Assembly: GCF_020382885.2 (NCBI RefSeq)
Contig: NC_058501.1
Coordinates: 17,294,001 to 17,358,000 of the forward strand
Reading direction: 5' to 3'
DNA length: 64,000 bases
Source of the DNA: Scatophagus argus
Lineage: Eukaryota > Chordata > Actinopteri > Scatophagidae
Both the position numbers and the translations under genes were made by a program. Below the pieces are notes generated by a model that was not told where the DNA came from, searched no databases, and saw only the letters and a program-made list of their open reading frames with translations. Of the stretch, positions 1 through 13,807 are shown in pieces. Numbering within the stretch: the stretch's first letter is position 1; every line of letters starts with the position of its first letter.

Positions 1-790
1 AAGGGTATCGCGGTTGCGCTCCTGGAAATAACCGTGTTCAGTCAAATTACAATAGATCAACCAGAATTACTCAAGAGCTCCCTGAAATTTATTGGGCTTG
101 TGTCAAGAAGGAAGATAAAATTAGGTGTTTGAGCAAGAACTTTCCCCACCTTCAATTTTATGCTAGCAAGGAAGATCAGCCTCTACGCTGAGTCTCACCT
201 GCAGTATATTTGTTTTAGATAAGATGCCACTTAAAGGAATCTATATAATATGTCTGCACTATTCTGAAAAGGACAATATGACTTTAGATCTACTGAATAT
301 TAAGAGAAGTTTTAAGAGAAATTACTTTTTATATTGATAGATACCTGACATTTTCCTTCTGGTTTGCTTAAATTGTGGACATTTTGACTGGAATTTGGCC
401 TGATTAATTGATTGGATATCTGGTTGTATGTCACTGGCTGTTGTAGCTGTTACAGTAATAGTTATAACCTTTATTAATAATTCATTTTTCAACTCAAAAA
501 TGCAGAGTTATGGCTACTGCAGTCAGTGTGTACGTTGTGTGCAGGCTTTGCCACCAGAGTTACAATCATTAATTCAAAGGAAAATAAAAGATTAAATAAC
601 TTTCTCCAAGTTAGAGAATAATAAACAACAGGAAGTTGTTTAAAAAATTATATTCTGAAATATAATTAATATAATATATTAATATAATTATTCCACAATT
701 AATTATTGTTTTTTTTTTTATTAAAACTTGGGAGTCATAGTGTTTAAAATTTGATACATCTGAGTTATTTTTCTTCCTCCCTTCTCCCAG
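1..790. other. clstn3 intron, AT-rich, no feature seen
   Basis: The stretch is AT-rich intron ending in a pyrimidine-rich acceptor (ctcccag at 784-790). Nothing coding or repetitive was recognised apart from short A/T tracts around 640-720. Confidence 0.6.
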
Positions 791-2688
791 GTGAAATCTG
801 TGGCTTCCGGGTGCACAACGGCCCCTCAGGTTCAGGGTCGGTCCAGTTTGAAGCAGTGGTTCTGGATCGCTCTACCGGCGAGGGTCTGGTCCGGTCCAAG
901 GAGCCGCTGGACTGTGAGAGCCAACGGGAGCACAGCTTCACCATCCAGGCCTACGACTGCGGAGAGGGACCTGATGGAGTCAACAGCAAGAAATCCCACA
1001 AGTTAGTCCACTCTCTCTTCGCAGTTCACACAGAGGATATTAAGTGTTTTTAACAGTAATTACAGTCTCTGTCGGATGTTCCTTCTGGCTGTGCTCTGCA
1101 AAGACCATCCAGCCATTTCTGCTTCCTGTTGTTGCGCTAATCCATCTCGCCCTGTTTTGTGTTTTGCTTCCCACTTCTCCTTCCCTCAGGGCCACCGTTC
1201 ATGTTCGTGTAAACGACGTCAATGAGTTCTCCCCCGTGTTTGTTGAGCGTCGCTACGAGGCTTCAGTCCCAGAAGGGCGTCTGTTTGACCGAATCGTGCG
1301 CGTGGAGGCTCTGGATGCCGACTGCTCCCCACAGTACAGCCAGATTTGCTTCTACAACATCATCACTCCCAATGTGCCCTTTGCTATTGACAATGACGGT
1401 GAGATATGTTTTATCTTGTAGCAGTAAATCGGCGGGTGTTGGACTCGCAGACCTATTAATATTCGCCTTTCTCTGCTACAGAAATACAATATCCCCACCA
1501 GTCACCGCATTGTTTTCCTTTCATGCTGCCTGCAGTATCTCCTCTGTGTCGAATCGCTAAATTCAATATTTAGTTCAGTATTCAACTCCTAAAGTCCAGA
1601 TGTCCTCAATACATCCACACAGCAGACAGTGCTGAGATATTGATGCCTACATAACGACAGAGTGAAGCGCAGGCACTTAAATCCTCTCACAGGTAGAAAG
1701 CAAAAGATGTTAAAATAGACTTTGCGTGGGTGGAATATTGTTGGATCTCTGCAGAAACATCGAAGCATCTGTTTTGTTTAATATAGAACCGTTTTGTTCC
1801 CAGCTGCTCGTAGATTCCCTAAATTCTTCTGTGTCGTTACTGTGTCCATTGACTGGCTGATGAGAGAGCTGGTGTGAGCAGCTGAGGTGGACCCTGTTTC
1901 AGTGTGACTCTGCAGAATCGTCCAGGACTTGGAGGGGGTTTTTGAAGAGAATGAGCAGCTCCTTTATTTTTCTGTTGTTTTTTTTTTTGGGTAGGGGGGG
2001 CAGACTGGTACAGCAGCACAAAGACCTTTTGTTCCAACCTTGTTCAAATGTTGTGGGCTTGTCATTGTTCATTTTCTTTTTTTTTTCCTTACTTTGTCTT
2101 TTCCATTACTACCACTATCTCTTTCATCCCTCTGCTTTCTCCTCTCGCCATGTCACAGTGTCTTAACTCCTACCTATTGTTTGACAGTTGGCGTGCTGAG
2201 CGCTGTCTCAGTGCTGCCTTTGTCTCTTAAAAACAACAACAACAACAAAAAAACCTTTCACTTTTCATTCTGTGCAATTTATCTTGCTCTCTTTTGGCTT
2301 TTTCACTTCTTCCTGTTTCAGATTGTAGTGCACTGAACAAGATAGTGGCTTTGCTACAGCGCACGCTCCGTTAGACGCTTTATCAATGAGTGTTCATTTG
2401 TGCCAGGCTTTCAGTTACGCAAGCTTGTTGTTGATGACTATCCCTTTCTATTTCTGTTTCTCTTTTATTCTTTGTTTCATTATTTCTTGTCCCTTCCCTC
2501 TTTCTTTCTCTGTCTCTCTCCGTCTCATCGTCTCCTAGGTAACATTAAGAACACAGAGCCGTTGGATTCGAAGCGTCAGCGTGTTCACACCTTCTGGGTG
2601 ACCGCCTTCGACTGTGGAAAAAACCGCGCTCAGGCTGACGCCCAGGTTGTCATCACGGTCAAGCCGTCCTGCAAACCTGGCTGGATCG
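791..2688 (+). CDS. clstn3: clstn3 cadherin-repeat exons
   Basis: Exons 791-1001, 1190-1398 and 2539-2688 encode the end of cadherin repeat 1 and most of repeat 2. Visible calcium-binding cadherin motifs are the linker DVNEFSPVF (around 1217-1243), the LDAD-type turn (LDADCSP), and NDG followed by an AFDCG strand motif. The block ends in the conserved calsyntenin cysteine segment KPSCKPGW that leads into the LNS region. The first exon begins at codon position 2, so at least one further coding exon lies upstream of the window. Confidence 0.9.
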
Positions 2689-5600
2689 GTAAACAGCGCT
2701 ACATATCTCTCCTGGTTTATCATCCTCGGTCATGTCGAGCGAATTGCGAGGGAATCAGAGCTGTGTTTTAGTCATTTTTATGTGCTGCCCTTTGGTAGAA
2801 ACTTTTAGTTGGAGTGTGCGTAGGCTGCAAGCTTGGATGAATCACCTTTGCATGTTAATATCAAGAGCTGAGTTTTAAAGAGGTAGCGCTGAAGCTAAGT
2901 AAGATAAAGTGGAAAAAAATCACACCTACTACTAATAGGCCGTCCCTGACATTACAGGCCTCCACAGTTATTGACAGCCTTTACGGTTTGTTTAAGGGCT
3001 TAATATGCTGCAATCTCTTAATCATTGTTTATAGGCCTTTAGAAGTGCGTGGATGTGTCTGTATCTGCAGGCACTCTGCCCTCTGTCTGTATCTACACAT
3101 TTTCTTAGTACTTTGCTGTATCGGGGACATTCTGTCTCTCTGTCTGTCATAAGGAGACGTCCAGACGAGGTAATGTTAAACACAGGCAGGCTGGTGGTAA
3201 ACAGGGAATTCCTGCAGGGAATTCCTGCAGAATTGTGGCCGTGTTTATTTGTGCTTAAGAACAAAACCAGCTGTGAGACAATCAGAAAATTTTTGTTTTA
3301 TTTCTCTCATTTACTGTCTAGCTCACTCAATCACCGCTGCTCACTCTCTCTCGACTGCTGCGGATGATTGTGCCTTTAAGATGCCCGTTTCCAGCTGTTT
3401 TGATTGTGTTATTCAGCTACAAGTACATTAAAAATACATACATTAAAAAAAGTGGCAGTAATTAAAGAATGGGAGGAGGGTATGATTGTGTGCCAGATAA
3501 GTAGTTTGAGTACCAAAGTGACTGAATAATTTTATTGCTTTAACAAGACAGAACTCCGCCTCTTTATAAAGTTAGGCTTTTTCAGGTTCAAATGACAAAG
3601 GGTCATGTGATTAGCATATGTTTTTTTGTTTTTTCCAGGATGGACCAAGCGTGTGGAATACACGCCTGGGTCAGGTAGCATCCCGCTGTTCCCCAGCCTG
3701 CATTTGGAGACCTGCGAAGAGACTGTGTGGAACATCCAGGCCACCGTAGAGCTCCAGACCGGCCACATTGGGAAGGGCTGCGACAGAGACAGCTACTCTG
3801 ACAGATCTGTGCGACGACTGTGTGGTGAGTTGTGGCTTACGCATCAAAACACGTGAATATTCAGAGGTCAGGATTTGTATTAATATCCCTTCCTTTGTGT
3901 TGTTCATCAGGTGCTGTCAGGGGTGAAGTAGACCTCCTTCCACCTCCATCCCCTGCTGCCAACTGGACCTCAGCTCTGCCCACTCTCCCGTCTTCTGATT
4001 CATCTCTGGTCTTCTCCTTCAATGGGTCCAACCACGTGGCAGTGGTGCCGGATTCGGTCGTCTCGGCGCTGTCGGGCGACCACTTCACCCTGCAGCTGTG
4101 GATGCGAAGGGGCGGCGCCAACATCCAGCCTGCGACCACTCAGACCAGAGGAAATCGCAAGGAGGAGGAGACTATTGTGTGCAGCACCGTCAGGAACGGT
4201 GCGTTACATCATGCAGTCATGGCGTTCAGTGTTTTGATCAAATGTATGTGAATATGGTGGGAAATTTCAGAAAGGAAAGTTAAAAAATGTCTTGTGACAA
4301 TGAACACCCAGAAAGTTACCCACTGAAATTCCCAGAGCTGCATGGAGGAAAAAAAGTAAAAGTGTTTTTTAGCTTCAACAACTAAAATCAAGGTGCTCTT
4401 GAGAGGGAGACACTTAAGCCCTGCTGTTCCACTTGAGCAGCCAACTGGACAGCACAAGAAAAGTAAAACACTGTAACTGGGCCAGGCAGGTTATTGTGTG
4501 TAACGTGTGAATATTTTCAAACTGTATTACTCTGTAGGTTGTAGTGCTAAAAAGCAGTACATTCAGCACACTCTCTCTGTGAGAAAGATTAAAGTCTGTA
4601 ATAAAACTTCTTGATTGTGGTTGTTCTCTGCGGAAATGCCTGCTAACACTGAGACAGGTTTGACAAGACCACACTGACCACACCAATTATTTTGTGTTCC
4701 TCTGCTCTCCTGCTCCACAGACGACTCCTTCTCCCATTATTCCCTCTCCGTCCACGGCTGCCGTCTCTCTCTCTTCTACTGGCCTGACGTCTCAGCGGCG
4801 AGGCCCGTCAAGTTCTTGTGGAAACTGGAGCAGGTACTGGGGGAACTGCTGCTCTTTGATGCTCTCACCTGCACTTGTTTTTTCTGCACTTACCTTGAAA
4901 TTAAACTGAATTGGAGGAAATGCAATGTCTTCTGGTAATATAAAAACAAAATGACTGCGACGTTTTATGTGGCAAAATATCACAGTAAAAAAGACTGCTG
5001 CAAGAGCAAAGCTTATCCTTTTTTCCCTCATCTCCGTGCTTTTTCTGAGTAACTGGCTACTTTAAATGTCTCTGTACGAACTGCCAACTCATTCCTTGTG
5101 CGTAATCCATATCCAATAACAATCAGTCGGCGTCTGCTTTTATCTCGCAAAATTAGGGAGGACAGGAGAAAACAAATTGGTAGCCAGTTTTCCTTATAAT
5201 TCAAACAGTTTCAGTCTTAACTGGTAAAATATCAGATCTCAGTCGGACATGTTAAGATGATGAAAAAGATGAAGGTGAAAAATGTGCACGCGGATGGTTC
5301 CAAGTGAGTTATTTTGAATATCGATCGTGTGGCAAAGTTACATACCTGCATGCATGTGAGCGCGCGCATGTGTGTGTGTGTGTGCAGGGGGTTGTTTTGA
5401 CTGAAGTTCCAGACAGACTGAAGCAGCGTGGATTAGGACATGCTGAGCTGATACAGAGAAGATTTGTCAAATCCCTCTGTCTGAACCGTGATATCTTATT
5501 ACCCCTGTCTTTCTTTCCTGCCCCTCAGTCAGTTTAATTCCTCCACCGTTCTTCTTTTTCTTCCTTTCCTTCTGATGTCACCCGATCTGTAGGGGAAGCT

Positions 5601-8600
5601 CAAGCAAATGTGCACAGGATTTGATGAAGTACACTTGCTTATTTACAAAGTTACTAGTGTTTCACCTGAATATTTGCATTTTATGATATTTTCTACTTCT
5701 ATTTCATACTTCTACGACTACTTTTCAGAGTAAGATTTTACATAAGAAATATGATCATTTTGTAAAATGCAACCCATATTTAAATATTAAACCAGTGGTT
5801 CCAGTGGCTATGAACGCTTTCCCCTCAAAATTTTTTCAGTTGGCTTCATTTCACTATGTGTTCAAGGCAAGGAAAAAAGGTAAAAATTAAAAAAAAAAAA
5901 CATTCAAAAAAAGAAAAGCTAATTTGTATAGCAGAACCTAGCAGAACTAAGTGTATTTTATTGATAATACCTCCTGACTGAAGTGGGCCTGTGAGCACAG
6001 GATTTTGGGTATTTTTACATCGTTGTATTAGTACTTCTGAATAAATGATTTTAATACTTCTTGCTCCTCTGATATTCACAAACCAGGAAATGTCCAGAGC
6101 TTTGCCCCCTGTGAGATGCTTCAGCTGTGTGGTTTGTTCAGGCTCAGGTTGACTCCGTGTCATCTCTGTCCCACAGGTGTGTGACAGTGAGTGGCATCAT
6201 CTTTCACTCAGCGTCCAGTTCCCCTCAGTGACCCTGTATGTCGATGGCGTGACCTTCGACCCCGCTCTCATCCATGATAACGGAGCCATTCCCAACCCTG
6301 CCCCCCACCAGAGGATGTTCATCGGTGCCTGCTGGGGTAAAGAAATTTATGCTCACTGAATCCACAACTGACGTCTATTTCGTTTCAGTTTAATGATGGA
6401 ATTTGAGAGAAATTACTGCAAGCAGAGAGATGTTTTGTGGTGTTGGTGGTGGGAGCTCATGAATGCTATGAGCAAACTGCACAGTTTGCTTCACTCCCTC
6501 ACTGAAATGTCACACATCACCAAAGATAGCAAGCTGACATTTCTAGCGTAAGCACCAGCAACTCACAAATCCTCATAAGGCACCTTAAGTCAATCAGCTG
6601 AGACGTTTCGCCTTTCACTCCCCGATTCCAGTCATTTATAATTTGGTTGATGCATTTTGTCTTTGAGGGCTAATAATATAACTGACTTATCAATTATTCA
6701 GGGCAGTAGAAAAACATGAGGGCCAGACAGCTATCAGCCACTTAGACCCGAACCGCTAGTTAAACTGGAAAACTCTGGCTGCCAATTAGCAGTGAAATAC
6801 ACACACACACACTCCTCCACTCGTGCTGCCTACTTACCAAACAGCTGCTGCTAGATAATGAGGAGATGGTGCATTTTTAAATATACAGTTTTCCTGCTTG
6901 TGATTTCTCACATTCTTGCGGTTTATTTATTTATTTCATTCTTCCTGCCAATCTCTTTCACTTTCTTTGTCATGCCTTACCATGTTTAAACATCCTTCTC
7001 ACTGTGCCTTGTTGTTTTCTGTTTGTCTATTCCCCTTTGCCCCTCGCTGGTTTTCCCTGCAGAGCCCGAAGAGAAGCAGAAGGAGATACTAAACAACACC
7101 ATCCCAGAGGCTAAAGACTCAGGTGACCTCTCTGTTTTCACACTGTTGTCAGCGTGAGAGTGTGCGGTTTGTTTATGTTGCTGTGTTAGTGTATCTTTTA
7201 TGGGCATATTAGAACATAAATGTGGTCTTCACGCTGGACCGTCTCTGGTGTTTAGTGAAGTATGTGGGCGGTTACCATGGCCTGTTGTCGGGCGTGACGG
7301 TGCGTCCTGGCAGCGTGGAGCCTCACAGCGTGGTGGAGTGTCTGTACGCCTGCAGAGAGGGGCTGGACTTTGGAGATCTGGAGACTCTGGGCTCTGGTAT
7401 GAAGGTAATGCCTCAGAGAACTGTAGACTGACATTTACAGTGTGTAACATTCAAAATTAAAACACAAACTGCTCTATACCGTGCTTTATTTACCACATCA
7501 CATGATTTCTAGAATGAAATTTAGAAAACTACTACTACTTTTACTACCCAATAAATAGCTACATTTACAAGACAATATAACAATATTAGTAGCACAACAT
7601 ATTTCATTAATCTGTAAATGGTTAAAAAGAAAAGTAGAATCAACATTTTTAGTTGTAGATTCAAGCTTTGTTCTTAACAAATTCCCTTTTTTGAGATGGA
7701 ACCCACTGAGCTTCAGATCTGGAGTTCAGATCTTTTGGGCTTAAATTAATTATAACAGTAAACAACATCACTTTTTCCATATCAGCAAGAAGAACAGATT
7801 TGACAGAAGGGAAGTTTTAGTCATGATTTAATTTGTTTTATTCGCTTTCGCATTAATTTATTTCACACTGGCTGTTTACAGACGAGAGACTGAAGGTTCA
7901 CAATTTGTCATGTCTGAACACAAAGAGTTAAGACGGCAAACAACAACCACCATTTGTGTTGTTCAAAGACACGCTTAATCAAAAGTTCAAAATGTGCGAA
8001 CGTATTCTTTAATTGCAAACACAACGTGTCATGTTGCTAAATGTGTTTCTAACCTCTTCTAGTGGTGGTTTTGTGTGCTTGAGGCATTCACACTTAAAAC
8101 ATACACATTAATCAGGATGTGTATTAATACTGCATGTAAAAGGGTTCAAAAAGTAATATGTGTGCTACTACTATTATTTGTTTGCTATTGAATCAGAATC
8201 AGTCAGGTAAACCATTTACAAATTTTCTCCTTTCTTTTGTATCACATGATGTCTTCTTAAATAAATTGAAATTTATTTACACTATTTATTACATACATTA
8301 AGATTTTCAAGCTTCTTCTTTGACCTTTCAGGTCCATGTGAATCCCAGCCAGTCAGTTTTAGTGCTGGAGGGAGACGACATTGAGAGCTTTAACCGCGCA
8401 GTGCAGCAGGTCACGTACAGAAACTCTCTACGCTTCGCCACCCCTGGAGTCCGACCGCTCAAACTAACCACCTCGCTCAGGTACAAAAACATACACACAT
8501 ACACACAAATGGATGAGAGCTCTTTTCACAACTGTGGATGGTTTTATCCAAACAGTGGATTGAATGTATAGTGTCATGAAATGCCATCAAAGGCAAGACA

Positions 8601-11600
8601 TAACTAATGTCCTTTGATTGAAAGTCATTGTGCAAAATGCAGAAAACTCACTGAAGCAGCAAAAGATGAAGCAGGCTGAAGGAAACTGGCATCACGAACT
8701 TAAATTATCACCCTTAAAATCTCTGGACATCACAAATGATATATCTGACATTTGCTAGCAGTTTATGAAGTATCTGAGTGCCGGGCTGCTGCAGTCAAAA
8801 AGCGTCAGTCTCCGGACTCTGCCGCTGTGTTGACATTGAGCTCATCAAACGTGGACCTTGCCTCGGCTGTGATAAGAACTGGTGCGGGATGAAAGAGGTG
8901 ATTATGTAGAGAATATGACAAAGCAAGAGATAACAAGAAATATCTTATCTCATCGTTCATTCAACCAACACGTAACTTCTTGTTTGACAGAGAAAACTGC
9001 AGTCGTTGAATTCAGTCTGTTTCTAGTGTCTTCCAATTAAAAAAAAAGCGGCTTCCTGTCTGTCATTAACATTTTAATCATTTATTTTTATCTGGTAAAC
9101 AAAAAACAACCTTCCAACCTGGTGGGATTTTTTTTTTTTTTTTTGTATCCTTAATGGTGCAAGACGGACTGACAGCTCCTGAACAATTCCCGGGTTCAGT
9201 CCGCATCACGCTGAATTGCGTGGCTGGTGAAAGTAAAAAGCACACAAACTCTGTTTCCGGGTCGGTGCTCAGCCATGCTTAACAACTGCAAACTGGCTCT
9301 CTGGCTTTAGCAGTCACTTTCAGCAGATGAAATATTAATTCACCTTGAAAAGTACAGTCGAGCCCATACACTGTGTGCTACATTGTGTATTTTGAGATCT
9401 GCGAACAAATCAGATCTCATCAAACTCTCGGGTGCTGCAAATCTTCTTATTGCTGTCTTCTGGGGCTGTTGTTTTTGTCGCATATTTATGAGCGATTACC
9501 AGGCCACAAGTCGGTGCTGGAGGTTTTCTTTTTTCCCACTGACTGTTTGCAGGATCCCATTGATTCAAGGTCATGCAGAGATTTTTTTTGTTGTTGTTGG
9601 TTTCAGCTCCAGTTCTTCTGTCCTCCTGTGTGTTTTATTGCGTGTGTGAAGATTAGACTCATTTGAGGCCAGGAGTTACCCAGATGGCTGAACAGCAGGC
9701 CCTTCTGGAGAGGCCGATAGAAGCAGCTGCTCACTCTGATAGTAGAAATGTAACACACACATACACACTTTGCTTAATCCCCTTTCAAATATGATGCTGA
9801 ATTCTAATTCTGATGAATAAATATGTGTAAGCAGCCTGTCATCAATCTTATTTGCTCTTCCTTTTCTGGCAAAGAAATTCAATTTCTGATGGCAGAGCTA
9901 TTGTGGTTTGATATTTGCTTTCTTCAGTGTAACAACAGAGCGACGTTAACCACAGCGAGAGTGAAATTAGGGAACTAGATTGAGAAAATGTTGCACTGGC
10001 TTAAGAGCTTTTTCTTCATTTACCATCGTGCCAGCTTTCTGAACTCGGCCATAATGTTGCTAATATGAGACCAAGACTATTGGTGCTTTGTGTTAAATGT
10101 TAACATCAGCATGCTCATGTGCTTCCGGTGCTGATCATGTCTAGCAGGTACATTGTATACCTTGTTACACCTTGTGAGCGTGCTAACATTTGCTAATTAG
10201 TACTAAACAGAAAGTATAGCTTTTTGGTCATGAACTAAAGCACTGTGCAAATTAAAATTTTGACTTGATGATGGCAATATTCCAGTTTTACAGATCAAAT
10301 TCTAAAGCCTTAAGTGGCTCCAGAGGAAGCTGTGTAAACTCTTAGAAACTGCCTCACGTGATGATTACGAGATTCATGACAAAACAAAATCTGGGTGTGT
10401 TAACACTGGTGGATGGAGTTAGAATGAAGTGAGCTCACCAAACCTCTGTGGTCGGCTTCTCATCTTTTTCTTGAGGCTAACAGGTCAAAGATACGTTAGC
10501 TGCTACAAGCAAAACACACCAGACTAAGCTGCATTATGAGGAATGTCGTAATTTTCAAGGTGACACTAGAAGGAAACCCTGGAGAACCCCAAAGGTTCTC
10601 CTGGGTTTAGTTGGTGCACCAGCTGATTGAGCCACATTGCTAGCATGGCAGAAAGACTGCAGAGTTGATTTGGCACACACTGCAGGCAGCTCAGTTATCT
10701 AATCAATGACATTTTTGACTTCCTTCCTGCCTGACAGATGTTTCAACGAGGAGAGCTGCCTGTCCCTGAAGCAGCTGGAAGGATACCTGGTGGTTCTCCA
10801 GCCTGACGCCCCTCAGATCTCCCTGTCTGGGGTCGGCCCTCATCTGGCTCGTCCTGCCCCTGAGTTTGAAGGTCCCCGTGGTGTCGCCCTGTTCCCTGAG
10901 CTCCGGATTGTCTGTTCATTGTCTCATGCTGTCAACACGGCTGCACAGGGGATGGAGGGTGGAGGTGACTCACACATAAAATATCCCCATTGCCATTAGC
11001 TGTATATGGAAATGAGAGACTGGCTGTGGTCTGTGGACTTCTTTGTTTCTTGAGTTGATTTCTTTCCTTCTCCCATCTTTTAGCTCTGATGTCCGACGCT
11101 GTGGCTCACACTTTGGACGGCTGTGAGGTCCAACCACTTGGGGAGGAGCTAAATCCTGAGAGGGAGGAGCTTCTGGTGGACATGGATGTTGTGCGAGAGA
11201 GGGGACTGGAAATCATCAATACTACTGCTTATATTGCCATCACAGGTGCTGTGCATGCAACATATGTCATAGACGACCATTGCTTTCTTATGTCTCATCT
11301 GAGGAAAGCACCACTGGCATAAAAAAATATCTGATCAAGAGAGGCACCAATAACAATTTGAGATAAACAACATAAAAGAAGTACAATAACATATGTCAGA
11401 AATTTTTTTAGTAAATTTTCCGTCATTGTCATTATCATTATGTGTCTCTCTTTTATGAGTCCCCCAAAGTTCATCCCTGTCAAATTAAATGTTCATTACT
11501 TGATTTGCAACAATGAAGGTTAGTTTTTTTTACAATTAAAAACGAAGCTATGTTCTTCATCGGGACTGTGTGGTTCCTGATTGCAGCACAGAAATGCATC

Positions 11601-13807
11601 TCCTTTTTTCCATGAGTCCTGTCTACCTAAAAACTTGAGAAAATGTAATGTTCACATAGGACACCAGTTGTTAAGATGCTTATTTAAAAATTAGGCTTTC
11701 AAGGCCTTTAAAACCTCTACACTCAGTTCTTTGAAATGTAATAGATTCCCGATGACCTAAAAATCTCAAGACATCCATCCCATACATCCACTCCTTACCG
11801 TCAATAAGTAGCTGTAGACTCCTCTTTTCACCTCCTACTGCTCGTTTCTAAAGGTTTCATCTCAGTATTGACTCTCTGTCTTCTTCTTTGTTCTATCCTC
11901 TCTTATTTCTGTACTCCCTCCAGGTGCTGAATCCATCTCTGTGTATGAGGATGTCCTTCGCTCAGTCCGCTACCGACTGGCCAAAGGCTCAGCCCGCTTT
12001 GAGAGGCGGTTCCGCCTGTCGTGTTCGGAGATGAATGGCAGATACACCAGCAATGAATTGACTCTGGAGGTGAGAGGAAACATCATTCACATGACACCTC
12101 TGGTACTGACAACAGATCCTCAAGATCTGAGCTTGAAATGTCAGCCTTGGCTATTGGGAACAGCATATGTATGAAAGTTAGAAACTGCACCTGGGATTAT
12201 TTAGTTACCTATTCTTCAGAAATGCATATAGCTCTTGTGGCACTTACACAAACCCAGTGAGGTCAATCTTTCTTCTTCTGTTTTTCTCTCCTCCTTCCTG
12301 AAGGTGAACTTCCTCCACTCTCTGGACAGTCTGTACCACCCATCCTACCTGCTGGCCTCCCAGCAGCAGTTTCTCCATCCATCCCATCATGCTGGAGAGC
12401 TGAGTGGACACACTCTGCCCAACCCACACCGCAACTCAGGTAATATTTTACTTACATCATCTTTTCCTGCCCTGTAACACTTATTACAGAACCTTCCTAG
12501 AGCAGGTGTCACGAAGTGCTTCAAAACAAAACAAAGATGTAAAAAACAGTCATAATATAAAAGTGATCAATAAGGGGAGCCCTGATAGCCTAATGGTTTG
12601 GATGCATTGCATTTGATCTCATCTGTGGTTTGCTTCCTCCTCTCTGGAGACAATTAACTGAATATGAGCTTGTTTCTCTAACTGACTATAAAACAAAGGC
12701 AAAAATGTCCCCAAAAAAATCACCTTAAAAAAGTAATAAACAAAAAAGAAATGAATAACACTAAACAAAAGCAAGTCTTGTGTCTTGAACAGACCAAGAT
12801 ATGCTGTAACGCAAATGTTTCATGGAGACAGAAATGTATTAGACATATTTGTCTCATCTCAAATAAACACACAATGATTTTTGATAAATAACAATGAATG
12901 CGGACAAAACTTAAACATTTTTTTATACAAGAAGAGAGATAATATTAGAGTAGAATATTATAGAGAGGCATGGTCTTCTTGTTGTATGCCTTGGGAGAGG
13001 AACAACCAACAAGCCTTAATCAAAACACCCAAGAGAGCTACTGGTGACAAATGGCTGCAGCACAACTGTAATGCAGGCAGGTGCCTGAACATGCAGAGCC
13101 AGTATAAAAGATGTGTTTTTATTGCTTGTTGGACAACAGTGAAGCTATATGGCACGGAGGAATGAGTTACATTATGCTTTGGCTGCACAGACAATACGTG
13201 TTATTTAATACGTGTTATTCACTGTTGGTTTTGTTATTTTAATGGTATTTGTCAATAATAAGAATCATATAGAATATCAGCAGACTTATCCTTATATAAT
13301 TGTGATAGACATGGATGTGAACTGCAGCTTGACTGCTGCATGCATGCATACAACCACAAGGTATTATTTCCTTTATTTTCTCTTTGCAGTGGTGCCCGGA
13401 GCAGCTACTGTTATCATAATGGTGTGTGTGGGTTTCCTGGTTGTCATGGTGATCCTCGGTGTATTCCGAATTCGTTCCATCCATCGCCGTGGTGAAGGGG
13501 CCAGGGGCGGGGCTAAGGAGGGAAGCAGCCAATGGGATGATTCTGCCCTCACCATCATCGTTAACCCTATGGAGGTAAAATCCTGACAGGTTATTGATGC
13601 TGAATGAAGTGACGCCTGTTAAGCCTGGTCTCATCCGCTCTTCGCTCTTTCACGCAGTCCTACGAGTCTCGTATGGGCATCTCTGCTGACACGGAGGGGG
13701 AGGGGGATGAGGATGAGGAGGTAGTGGAGTCACCAGACGACGCCAGCGATGACCAGCGAATCATCATCAAGAAGGAGGCGAGGGACGGCAACGCCCGGCG
13801 CTACTGA
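791..13807 (+). CDS. clstn3: Calsyntenin-3, 3' part of gene (start outside window)
   Basis: Calsyntenins are type I postsynaptic membrane proteins with two cadherin repeats, a laminin-G/LNS-like region, one membrane span and a kinesin-light-chain-binding tail; CLSTN3 acts in synapse organisation. Sixteen exons are read: 791-1001, 1190-1398, 2539-2688, 3639-3824, 3911-4198, 4721-4833, 6177-6336, 7063-7122, 7256-7404, 8332-8480, 10738-10964, 11084-11245, 11924-12069, 12304-12439, 13390-13574 and 13658-13807 (TGA). Phases join throughout and give about 893 codons, so only the signal peptide and the start of cadherin repeat 1 are missing. Family membership is clear from sequence. The paralogue call (3 rather than 1 or 2) rests on pex5 lying directly downstream, as in human. 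Introns hold repeats but no other gene was seen. The acceptor of the ninth exon (7255) has a short pyrimidine tract. Confidence 0.93.
3205..3230. repeat. Perfect 13-bp tandem duplication in clstn3 intron
   Basis: The unit GGAATTCCTGCAG occurs twice head-to-tail with no mismatch. Each copy contains an EcoRI-like palindrome followed by CTGCAG. It looks like a recent local slippage or duplication event with no evident function. Confidence 0.9.
3639..12439 (+). CDS. clstn3: clstn3 laminin-G/LNS-like and membrane-proximal ectodomain exons
   Basis: Eleven exons encode the central ectodomain. The first carries the conserved ETCEETVWNIQATVELQT segment typical of calsyntenins. Exons 3911-6336 encode the concanavalin/laminin-G-like sandwich (strand motifs FTLQLWMR, FSHYSLSVHG, WHHLSLSVQFPSVTLYVDG, FIGACWG). 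Exons 7256-12439 encode the calsyntenin-specific region (KYVGGYHGLL, YACREGL, NPSQSVLVLEGDD, FATPGVRPL, YLVVLQPDAPQISLSG, INTTAYIAITG, VLRSVRYR). These motifs are shared with human calsyntenins. This ectodomain region is associated with synaptic adhesion partners in the family. Confidence 0.92.
5368..5385. repeat. (TG)n microsatellite
   Basis: A short TG dinucleotide run follows a (CG)3 run inside a clstn3 intron. Confidence 0.9.
5600..5800. repeat. Degenerate teleost dispersed repeat in clstn3 intron
   Basis: The text around 'acttctacgactacttttcagagtaagattttacataag' resembles a high-copy teleost repeat with recurrent phrases such as 'tacttctac...agattttacataca'. A related copy is present at 15900-16520 in this window. 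Boundaries are approximate. I recognise the family by its phrases but cannot name it with certainty. Confidence 0.45.
10050..10330. repeat. Degenerate teleost dispersed repeat in clstn3 intron
   Basis: This segment carries phrases that recur in many teleost genomes: 'gctaacatttgctaattag', 'actaaacagaaagta', and 'aaattttgacttgatgatggc'. It is a fossil copy of a high-copy noncoding element. Ends are not resolved, and no terminal repeats or target-site duplication were identified by eye. Confidence 0.5.
12574..12740 (+). repeat. Degenerate tRNA-derived SINE in clstn3 intron
   Basis: The left end ('gatagcctaatggtttggatgc') resembles the tRNA-like A-box head of teleost SINEs ('tggcctagtggttagagcg' type). 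The right end ('aactgactataaaacaaagg' followed by 'ccccaaaaaaatcaccttaaaaaa') matches the usual 3' body and A-rich tail of such elements. The B box is poorly preserved, so the copy is old. It lies in sense orientation in the intron after exon 12304-12439. Confidence 0.55.
13390..13807 (+). CDS. clstn3: clstn3 transmembrane segment and cytoplasmic tail
   Basis: Exon 13390-13574 encodes a hydrophobic span (AATVIIMVCVGFLVVMVILG) followed by the basic stop-transfer residues FRIRSIHRR. It then encodes the kinesin-light-chain-binding tryptophan-acidic motif WDDSALTIIVNPME. The last exon, 13658-13807, encodes an acidic stretch (EGEGDEDEEVVESPDD) and ends in NARRY before TGA at 13805-13807. Only one WDDS motif is visible in the tail. 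Confidence 0.93.

Noticed and set aside
13239-13634. 131-codon minus-strand frame
   Set aside because: It is antisense to the clstn3 transmembrane exon and its flanking introns, with no recognisable domain.
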